From contig PCUO01000041.1 of the NCBI GenBank assembly GCA_002771015.1, forward strand, positions 1-9,643: DNA of 9,643 nucleotides, read 5' to 3'. This document shows positions 1-5,053 of the stretch, one piece after another; position 1 is the stretch's first letter, and every line of letters starts with the position of its first letter. The stretch comes from Candidatus Yonathbacteria bacterium CG17_big_fil_post_rev_8_21_14_2_50_43_9. Its GTDB lineage: Bacteria; Patescibacteriota; Minisyncoccia; Phycocordibacterales; UBA1550. The position numbers and the translations under genes are program-made. A model generated the notes under the pieces. The model ran no database searches and was not told the origin of the DNA. It saw only the letters and a program-made list of their open reading frames with translations.

Positions 1-1151
1 TAAAATATAGGGCGTGAAGAGCTTCCCGCATCAATGAAATTAAGCAAAATTGATCTCTTTGCAGATTGAAATGTTTGTTTGGTTCCGTTCATTGCAAGAG
101 ACACAGCTGACGCTCCCTTTGCGCCAGTATCATTACGAAGAGTTATGGTGCGACCATAGTTTTGCACAGAGCTCCCGTTTACCGACCAAATATATTTGAG
201 TGTTTGCAGTTCACCCGTTTCGTTTGAAAAGAAATATGGTTCCGCTCTTAAAGAAATTTCTTTTTTGTCTAAAGTTGCATTTCCACCGAATGGGCGGTTA
301 TACCATACACCAAGTAGAGGGTGTTTTTCGTAAAAAAGAATAAATGGCTGAGAAAGAGTAAGATCTACACGAGTCTCAGATTTTACAGCATCATTAACAG
401 ATGATGCCCGAACTTTTATCTTTGCGTCTCCGTACGGTTTTGGACCAACGAACGAAAAAGAGTTCTTTCCATATCCAGAGGACTCTGAAATATTTGTGCC
501 GTCTTTTTCCCACACATACACAAGGTTGCCAGCATCTAGAGCGCTTCGTGTGCCTGTATCGTCAGGAAGGGCGACGATCTTTACGATTGCTTGGGGGGTC
601 AATAAAGCCTTCCCACGATAGAAAGGCGGTGTGTAGGTATCTGCCTCCCAAATAATAGTAAGTCCTATAGGGTTCCACGAGAGTTCTTTTGTGATATTTT
701 CTCCACTATTAGTAACGATAGATATAGAAATACGTGTTGTCTTGCCAGAAGGGCCATTTTTGAAAGTAAACGACTTTTTGCCAATCCCGCTAGCAATAAC
801 TTTGCCGTTGAGCGACCATCTTATTGTCGCTTTGTTTAGATCAGTAAGGTAGCTCTCGACAGAAACCTTCACTATTTCGTTCGGGCTAGGGCTTTTGGGG
901 CTTGTATTTATCTCCAAATAATCGTGTATTGAGCTTGAACGAATGGCTTTTTCTGTTGGTATAAGCATCATATTTTCGTTCAAGAAATTATCAATGAGTC
1001 TTTGATTTTCGAGACGCGCATTTTCTCTTAATACATCCGCGCTATCCGGCTGTTCCGCCGTAGTGGTAGAGGTTTGAGCAAATGCAAATATTGGAGTAGA
1101 AATTATTCCACTTAAAAGAGTGCTTAGTGCGATAATGCGCATCAAATACAT
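1..1151 (-). CDS. Exported protein with three Ig/PKD-like repeats (partial, runs off left edge)
   Basis: The frame is open from an ATG at 1151 to the window edge, giving 383 codons with no stop, so the C-terminus is missing. A second ATG at 1142 is an equally possible start. Residues 4-26 form a signal peptide with a likely cut after AFA and before Gln, so the product is exported or surface-anchored. Three repeats follow, each opening with a W-x-x-(N/D)-G strand: W112 (WSLNG), W214 (WEKDG) and W322 (WSVNG), about 102-108 residues apart. Each is followed by a short Gly-containing turn and alternating hydrophobic strands, the pattern of Ig/PKD-type beta-sandwich modules. Between the first two modules lies an aromatic/proline motif, YTPPFYRGK. 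I do not recognise a named family. From position just after virB4 I infer a T4SS-associated surface or scaffold protein. It is probably transcribed from its own promoter. Confidence 0.8.
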   Translation of the reverse strand, partial: MYLMRIIALSTLLSGIISTPIFAFAQTSTTTAEQPDSADVLRENARLENQRLIDNFLNENMMLIPTEKAIRSSSIHDYLEINTSPKSPSPNEIVKVSVESYLTDLNKATIRWSLNGKVIASGIGKKSFTFKNGPSGKTTRISISIVTNSGENITKELSWNPIGLTIIWEADTYTPPFYRGKALLTPQAIVKIVALPDDTGTRSALDAGNLVYVWEKDGTNISESSGYGKNSFSFVGPKPYGDAKIKVRASSVNDAVKSETRVDLTLSQPFILFYEKHPLLGVWYNRPFGGNATLDKKEISLRAEPYFFSNETGELQTLKYIWSVNGSSVQNYGRTITLRNDTGAKGASAVSLAMNGTKQTFQSAKRSILLNFIDAGSSSRPIF

Positions 1152-1157
1152 AATTAT

Positions 1158-1187
1158 ATTATAACGTAAAGTAATGGCGAGTGCCAC
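1158..1187 (-). promoter_or_regulatory. Candidate promoter of the Ig-like-repeat gene, leaderless geometry
   Basis: On the minus strand a perfect TATAAT lies at 1163-1158. A weak -35-like GTGGCA (4 of 6 matches to TTGACA) lies 18 bases upstream at 1187-1182. Only six bases separate the -10 from the ATG at 1151, so transcription would start at or beside the start codon. No Shine-Dalgarno sequence precedes the ATG. The 55-bp gap to virB4 shows no convincing terminator: the only stem is a 4-bp TGGC/GCCA pair at 1174-1185 without a T run. Confidence 0.5.
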
Positions 1188-1206
1188 AGGTTTCAGCAAA
1201 ACTAAA

Positions 1207-3042
1207 TTATGCTTTGTCCTCTGCTTCCGCCTCTGCGAGTTCGCGCTTTGCCTTTTTAATAGCAAGAATCTGTCCGGGGTCTGATGTGATAATCTGCTCC
1301 TCTGTATAGGAAGCAATAGAGCGAATAGCCACGTGCTTCATTCCCGCGAAAAAGATACCCTCCCCAACCCCAGACTCTAGAAGCAAAAACTTTTCTTCGT
1401 CAGTTAGATTGAATGCTTTTTGTACAGAATCAATAGATGTTGGTGATTGTTTCAAGAGGACTTGGATAGACGAGTTCGTCATAATAGGCAAGCCGTATGG
1501 AGACTTCAAAAAGTCGTTTACGTCTTGGGTGATGGTTGCAATACCCAAATAATATTTGCGGCCTCGTTTTGCGAGAGCATAAAGGAACGCAGCGGTGTCG
1601 TCGGACTTCATCATCCACCATGCCTCGTCCACCACAAGAAGACGCTTTCTCAAAGTTCTGCGAATTGCGTTCCATATAAAGTGAGTGACAAGATACATTG
1701 CAACTGGTTTTAAATCGTCTTCCATATCGCGGACAGAAAACACGATGAACTTGCGGTTTATGTCTACGTTTGACGGTTGATTAATGAATCCTGCCCACGA
1801 ACCACGTGTGTATTTGGTAAGCTTGGTGAGAATATTTTCCGCTCCTTCCATACCAGAGAGCACCATTTCAAAATCAGAAAGAAGAGGTGGCTCTATCGCA
1901 GAGAAGTCAGAATCTGGTGTGATATCTTTGAGAGCATATGTTTCTGCAATAGCGCGGTCCACAATAGCGTCTTCTTCTGGGGTAAGACCCGAGAGCATAA
2001 TTCGGAAAAGCCCAACGAGCGAGATTATGTTTGCGCGAAGAACGTCAGCAGGAGATTCATCCTCGCGAGGGGTTGGTAAGTCAAACGGGTTGATATGGTG
2101 CTCGGAGTTGAGAGAGATATTAAAATAGCGACCACCCACTGCGTCAGCCATTGATTCATATTCACGCTCGGGGTCAATGACGATGACATCGATATCAAAC
2201 ATCAAACTTCGCAAGATTTCCAACTTTGTAAAAAATGATTTACCAGAACCTGACTTTGCAAAAGTTATGGAGTTGTAGTTTTCTAATGAAAATCTATCAA
2301 AAAGAATGAGCGAAGAATTGTGGCGGTTGATACCGTAAAGGATCCCCTTGTCTGATGTGAGGTCAAATGAAACAAATGGGAAGAAACTAGAAAGTGGTTC
2401 AGAGTTAATCTTTTTGGTGACAGCAATTTTGTCTTCGTTCACAGGAATAATGCTTTGGAACGCTTCTTCTTGTTGGAAAAGAGCAGGACGAACATAAATC
2501 AAACGCGACTCAAGCATGGATTTTATCTCTGCCTCTGCATGTCCAAGTTCTTCTTCGTTGTCGGCGTAAAGAGAGAGATAAAGGCCAACATCAAACATTT
2601 TTTCCTGTGCCTGCTGGAGTCTGTCGCGGAGCTCCTCTAGGTCGCGATATGCGGACTCTAGCATCGGGTCGCGCACAAAACCCTTGCTCTCGCGGACGCT
2701 AATTTGGCTTTGCACTTCAGCCACTTTTTTCTCAAACTTTTTCATTATCGCCGCTGTGTCCACAGGGTGAATGTAAATTGCGATATCAAAAACCTTATCA
2801 AGGTTAATCAAAGGAGAGAGCCAGTTGTCTGACACAACACTTGGGTACGAAGTAATAAAAAATGAACGAACAAACTTTTCACCCAAAATAAGCTGTTTAG
2901 ATTCTACTTTTACAGCGGAAGGAGCTATTATGTCGGCAAGGTTGAGCCCTTTATCCACATAAAGATCCTGAGGAAGCACGGGGACAGAATTGTTGTTGGC
3001 CTCCGTACTTGCTGTTTGTTTGTTTCCAAAAAAGTTTAACAT
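1207..3042 (-). CDS. virB4: VirB4-family T4SS ATPase
   Basis: This 611-aa protein is the T4SS energising ATPase, acting on the cytoplasmic face of the inner membrane. Residues 24-250 form the family's helical/beta N-terminal part, including a charged coiled-coil-like stretch at about 97-150. The motor domain follows. The Walker A region is at 262-269 (AKSGSGKS), with Ala where the first Gly is usual. The family motif DPERE is at 290-294. Walker B is at 468-473 (LLVVDE), followed by AWW. A Gln-Asp pair at 506-507 (ITQD) and a basic KRGRK at 492-496 fit the sensor and arginine-finger regions. It ends with a Lys/Glu-rich tail and a TAA stop. Full-length VirB4 proteins are usually about 800 aa; the missing N-terminal TraC-like part is supplied by the gene just upstream. 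The ATG at 3042 has no visible Shine-Dalgarno. Confidence 0.95.
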   Translation of the reverse strand: MLNFFGNKQTASTEANNNSVPVLPQDLYVDKGLNLADIIAPSAVKVESKQLILGEKFVRSFFITSYPSVVSDNWLSPLINLDKVFDIAIYIHPVDTAAIMKKFEKKVAEVQSQISVRESKGFVRDPMLESAYRDLEELRDRLQQAQEKMFDVGLYLSLYADNEEELGHAEAEIKSMLESRLIYVRPALFQQEEAFQSIIPVNEDKIAVTKKINSEPLSSFFPFVSFDLTSDKGILYGINRHNSSLILFDRFSLENYNSITFAKSGSGKSFFTKLEILRSLMFDIDVIVIDPEREYESMADAVGGRYFNISLNSEHHINPFDLPTPREDESPADVLRANIISLVGLFRIMLSGLTPEEDAIVDRAIAETYALKDITPDSDFSAIEPPLLSDFEMVLSGMEGAENILTKLTKYTRGSWAGFINQPSNVDINRKFIVFSVRDMEDDLKPVAMYLVTHFIWNAIRRTLRKRLLVVDEAWWMMKSDDTAAFLYALAKRGRKYYLGIATITQDVNDFLKSPYGLPIMTNSSIQVLLKQSPTSIDSVQKAFNLTDEEKFLLLESGVGEGIFFAGMKHVAIRSIASYTEEQIITSDPGQILAIKKAKRELAEAEAEDKA

Positions 3043-3052
3043 ATTTAATGTA

Positions 3053-3061
3053 ACTATAGCA
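3053..3061 (-). promoter_or_regulatory. Candidate extended -10 promoter before virB4
   Basis: The minus strand reads TGCTATAGT at 3061-3053, which is an extended -10 (TGn) followed by a 5-of-6 match to TATAAT. It lies ten bases before the virB4 ATG and just downstream of the heptad-repeat region. No good -35 is visible at 16-18 bases. It could be an internal operon promoter giving virB4 a very short leader, or a chance AT-rich match. Confidence 0.35.
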
Positions 3062-3069
3062 CAGGCACA

Positions 3070-3090
3070 GAATGTCGAATGTTGAATTTG
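3070..3090 (+). repeat. Heptad tandem repeat, three GAATnTn units
   Basis: Three consecutive seven-base units read on the plus strand: GAATGTC (3070-3076), GAATGTT (3077-3083) and GAATTTG (3084-3090). They lie in the non-coding gap between the TraC-like gene and virB4. The same GAAT-type unit recurs on the opposite strand at 3141-3161, so the two clusters face each other. Confidence 0.7.
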
Positions 3091-3161
3091 GTAAAACCCG
3101 AGTCCAGTGTTTTCTGTTACCTCTCATTTTCTGTTTTCTCTATATTCCATATTCAATATTC
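3070..3161 (-). repeat. Imperfect inverted repeat formed by opposed GAAT heptads
   Basis: The 21-base arms 3161-3141 and 3090-3070 can pair in the minus-strand transcript. I count 15 paired positions of 21, one of them a G-U, with mismatches falling mostly at the variable positions of each heptad. The loop is about 50 bases. Such a stem would sit in the operon mRNA just before virB4. It has no T run, so it does not look like an intrinsic terminator. Stability was not computed. Confidence 0.4.
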
Positions 3162-3175
3162 TACACTACTCACTA
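3127..3175 (-). repeat. Heptad-period repeat region, seven consecutive 7-base units
   Basis: Read on the minus strand from 3175, the sequence divides cleanly into sevens: TAGTGAG, TAGTGTA, GAATATT, GAATATG, GAATATA, GAGAAAA, CAGAAAA. Neighbouring units differ by one to a few bases. The first unit contains the TAG stop of the upstream 219-aa gene (3175-3173), so the array abuts or has supplied the end of that gene. A 9-bp plus-strand direct repeat, TTTTCTGTT, at 3110-3118 and 3127-3135 lies at its other end. Confidence 0.6.
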
Positions 3176-3832
3176 TCCCACATCTATTTTTTTCTCTGCC
3201 TCGCCCGGATTGAACAGTCTGTAGTATAGCTCCGTGAGTTCCTCGGTGCCAAGAGGAACTACTCGCACCCCAGTGCGAGAGAGGCCTTGGCTGATTATTC
3301 CTGCCCGTTGCTCAAGCTGTGTGCGCGCCTCTTCAAATGCTTCTATCGCGCTTTTCGAAGGCGCTGTGCTCGCTTCTTTCTTCTTTCCAAAAATTCCTCC
3401 AATAACCCCGCCAGAGGAAGGGGTGCTTGCAGTAACCGACCTTGGAGGAGCATATGGCACAACAATAACAAATAGTTTACTCATGATGTTTGTGGATTGA
3501 GCGATTGTTTTCACAAAACCCATATATTCGTGAATTTGAATTTTCAAGAGCTCATTCATTTCTTCTTTTAGGCGTTCATCAAGTAGTGTAAGGTATGGCT
3601 TAATATCTAGACGGCGCGATTGAATAAATATTTGTGTAGAAAATTCAAGCGAATTAAGAAAACTTTGGAACTGCATCAAAATTGCTTGTTGCTCATCCGC
3701 AGACTTAAGTGCAAGGTTGACAGATGACGCCATAAGAAGCATACGAATTGTCCCATCTTTCAAAATCACGACACCATCGCGAATTTCTTTAATAGGGATA
3801 AAATCCTGAGCTGCTTTTGATTTAACTGCCAT
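3173..3832 (-). CDS. TraC-like VirB4 N-terminal domain protein
   Basis: This 219-aa soluble protein matches the N-terminal domain that precedes the motor in TraC/VirB4 ATPases, encoded here as its own gene directly before virB4. Visible hallmarks are PIKEIRDGVVILKDG near residues 13-27, an alpha/beta stretch with FIQSRRLDIKPY at 69-80, a long helix at about 82-110, a hydrophobic strand LFVIVVPYAPP at 120-130, and a terminal ELYYRLFNPG motif at 201-210. Residues 131-162 form a low-complexity Ser/Thr/Gly/Lys linker. The ATG at 3832 lies five bases after the prgI stop with no Shine-Dalgarno, so translational coupling is likely. I infer that it binds VirB4 and helps dock it to the membrane complex. 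Its TAG stop lies within a heptad-repeat array. Confidence 0.8.
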   Translation of the reverse strand: MAVKSKAAQDFIPIKEIRDGVVILKDGTIRMLLMASSVNLALKSADEQQAILMQFQSFLNSLEFSTQIFIQSRRLDIKPYLTLLDERLKEEMNELLKIQIHEYMGFVKTIAQSTNIMSKLFVIVVPYAPPRSVTASTPSSGGVIGGIFGKKKEASTAPSKSAIEAFEEARTQLEQRAGIISQGLSRTGVRVVPLGTEELTELYYRLFNPGEAEKKIDVG

Positions 3833-3837
3833 AAAAG

Positions 3838-4296
3838 TTATTTCAATATTATATCATCTTTTTCACCAAGCACTTTCTCTTCCGGCTCTTCCTTACCGCG
3901 AACATCTAGGTTGAAAGAAGTACTGGAAAGTTTTCCGGTAGGAACAGACGGTGTTGGCATAGGCATTGATGGCAAAAATTCCTCCTCCTTCCCCGCTTTC
4001 GCCTCTTTTGTTGTTTTTTTCCATGTGTAGAGCTTGTCACGAAGCATATAGTTGAAGCCCGCTTCTAGGATTTCAATAAAGGGTTTGCCAAGCTTTTCTT
4101 TTGGATAAAAAGCGAGAGCCCATGTGAACACAGCGATTGCCAAAATGATAGGCGCTTTGATTGCGATGTATGGAATAATTCTCCAAACCAAATATATTGC
4201 GCCACCTCCACCAGCCACATAGATAGCTTGCTTGAGCGTAAGCGGGCCAAAAAGTTTATCCTCTATATCTATGTATTGAGGAATGTGAAATTGCAT
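3838..4296 (-). CDS. prgI: PrgI-family T4SS inner-membrane protein (VirB3-like)
   Basis: This small inner-membrane protein is the PrgI-type counterpart of VirB3, expected to sit beside VirB4 and VirB6. I chose the ATG at 4296, giving 152 aa starting MQFHIPQYI, which is the usual PrgI beginning. A TTG at 4311 would add five residues but cuts into a repeat array and has no family support. Residues 10-20 carry the typical DIEDKLFGPLT. Two membrane segments lie at about 24-42 and 46-64, followed by the amphipathic region ending in KLYTWKK (88-94). The C-terminal 55 residues are a charged, Pro-rich tail. It lies between the 233-aa gene (32-nt gap) and the TraC-like gene (5-nt gap). Confidence 0.88.
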   Translation of the reverse strand: MQFHIPQYIDIEDKLFGPLTLKQAIYVAGGGGAIYLVWRIIPYIAIKAPIILAIAVFTWALAFYPKEKLGKPFIEILEAGFNYMLRDKLYTWKKTTKEAKAGKEEEFLPSMPMPTPSVPTGKLSSTSFNLDVRGKEEPEEKVLGEKDDIILK

Positions 4297-4302
4297 ACAT
4301 AT

Positions 4303-4308
4303 AGTATA
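4303..4308 (-). promoter_or_regulatory. Candidate -10 box before prgI, leaderless geometry
   Basis: TATACT (5 of 6 matches to TATAAT) lies on the minus strand six bases before the prgI ATG, the same spacing as at the gene starting at 1151. No Shine-Dalgarno is present and no clear -35 is seen. It directly follows two TTAGTTG repeat units. It may be an internal operon promoter, or prgI may depend on readthrough. Confidence 0.3.
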
Positions 4309-4328
4309 CAACTAACAACTAACCAATA
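4308..4328 (-). repeat. Heptad repeat upstream of prgI, two perfect TTAGTTG units
   Basis: On the minus strand TTAGTTG occurs twice in exact tandem at 4322-4316 and 4315-4309. A diverged unit, GTATTGG, lies upstream at 4329-4323. The unit is one base away from the TCAGTTG units found about 320 bp upstream in the 233-aa gene. The array fills most of the 32-nt gap between the two genes. Confidence 0.6.
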
Positions 4329-5030
4329 CTACTCAATCGGTTCACGGTATGGGTCTGCGTGGTAAATTGGCGGAGATTTTGGCGCTTGTGTTGCGGACAA
4401 TGGCTGTGTTGATGGCTCAATAGCTAGGTCGCCCAATGACTGTTGTCCTGCAGTAAACACTTTTTTCATTTTTTCTTCAAAAGGGTGCGCTGGTAGAGCT
4501 ACTTCCTCACTTGGACGTCGGGTTTCCAAGTTGGGGGGTTTGGGAAGAAGTGGCGGAAGGAATGATTCCGGTTCTTCATTGGTTGGGAGATTGTCAGGGG
4601 CAATGTCTGGCATCCTGGAAACAGGTGGGACAACTGACAACTGACCACTGACAGCTGACTGGAGTTCGGAAACAGGTGGGACTTCTTCCACAGCCGCTTG
4701 TGAGCTTTCGCCATCAAAGAATTTTATGAGCGCAGGGCGGATAGGAGAAAAAATTTTCTCCTCCACACTTGCAACAATGGGTTCGAGCACAGCCCTGTTC
4801 GTTATTACTTCATTACCGAGAATATTCCTAAAATCATCAGGATGAGTTAGCCCAGCAAGAACAAGAGAAACCTCACGCTTAAAAGAAGAGGATTCTTCCT
4901 TGGGGAGGTTATACAAGGAGACTATTTCGTCGGCAGCTGTGCCCCATTCTGACGAGGAAAGGAACACGACAATCTCATGAGGGAGTTTCCCAATTTGCTC
5001 TATAATAATTTGCTGAATTTCGTTGTTCAT
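4329..5030 (-). CDS. Hypothetical T4SS-operon cytosolic protein with Pro-rich linker
   Basis: This 233-aa protein has no signal peptide or membrane segment. Residues 1-105 form a compact, mostly helical domain containing LPHEIVVFLSSSEWG (16-30), LYNLPKEE (39-46) and LVLAGLTHPDDF (56-67). I believe this type of N-terminal domain recurs in CPR T4SS loci but cannot name a function. Residues 106-220 are a Pro/Glu-rich, probably disordered linker. The protein ends in a distinct short motif, DPYREPIE (226-233), which may be a docking tail. Within the linker, VPPVS occurs at 117-121 and 134-138, flanking a segment encoded by a heptad-repeat array. The ATG at 5030 has an AAGG nine bases upstream. It lies between virB6 and prgI, so a role in assembling the inner-membrane complex is plausible but unproven. 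Confidence 0.75.
   Translation of the reverse strand: MNNEIQQIIIEQIGKLPHEIVVFLSSSEWGTAADEIVSLYNLPKEESSSFKREVSLVLAGLTHPDDFRNILGNEVITNRAVLEPIVASVEEKIFSPIRPALIKFFDGESSQAAVEEVPPVSELQSAVSGQLSVVPPVSRMPDIAPDNLPTNEEPESFLPPLLPKPPNLETRRPSEEVALPAHPFEEKMKKVFTAGQQSLGDLAIEPSTQPLSATQAPKSPPIYHADPYREPIE
4617..4682 (-). repeat. 15-bp direct repeat flanking the in-gene heptad array
   Basis: The 15-mer ggaaacaggtgggac (plus strand) is present exactly at 4617-4631 and 4668-4682, a 51-bp offset. It encodes VPPVS on each side of the heptad array in the 233-aa gene. The offset is 17 codons, so the frame is kept. This looks like an insertion with duplicated flank, or a tandem duplication, of recent enough date to leave exact copies. 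Confidence 0.75.
4631..4658 (-). repeat. Heptad tandem array, four TCAGTTG-type units inside a gene
   Basis: On the minus strand four contiguous units read TCAGCTG, TCAGTGG, TCAGTTG, TCAGTTG (4658-4631). They encode part of the insert ELQSAVSGQLSV in the Pro-rich linker. Seven-base tandem repeats of this kind resemble the short tandemly repeated repetitive (STRR) sequences described in cyanobacteria. A common origin is only an inference from pattern. Confidence 0.8.
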
Positions 5031-5053
5031 ATCTTATAGCCTTGATTCCAATC

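Noticed and set aside
401..655. Plus-strand open frame of 84 codons near the left edge
   Set aside because: Antisense to the Ig-like-repeat protein, whose frame stays open for 383 codons with a signal peptide.
1174..1185. Possible terminator hairpin after virB4 (TGGC/GCCA, 4-bp stem)
   Set aside because: The stem is too short and has no T run in either direction.
3043..3172. Small non-coding RNA gene or CRISPR-like array in the gap before virB4
   Set aside because: The units are seven bases with no spacers, and no separate promoter-terminator pair is visible; a degenerate heptad repeat explains it better.
4297..4311. TTG start for prgI giving five extra residues (MYTIC)
   Set aside because: It would put the start inside the heptad array and the -10-like box; the ATG at 4296 gives the standard PrgI beginning MQF.
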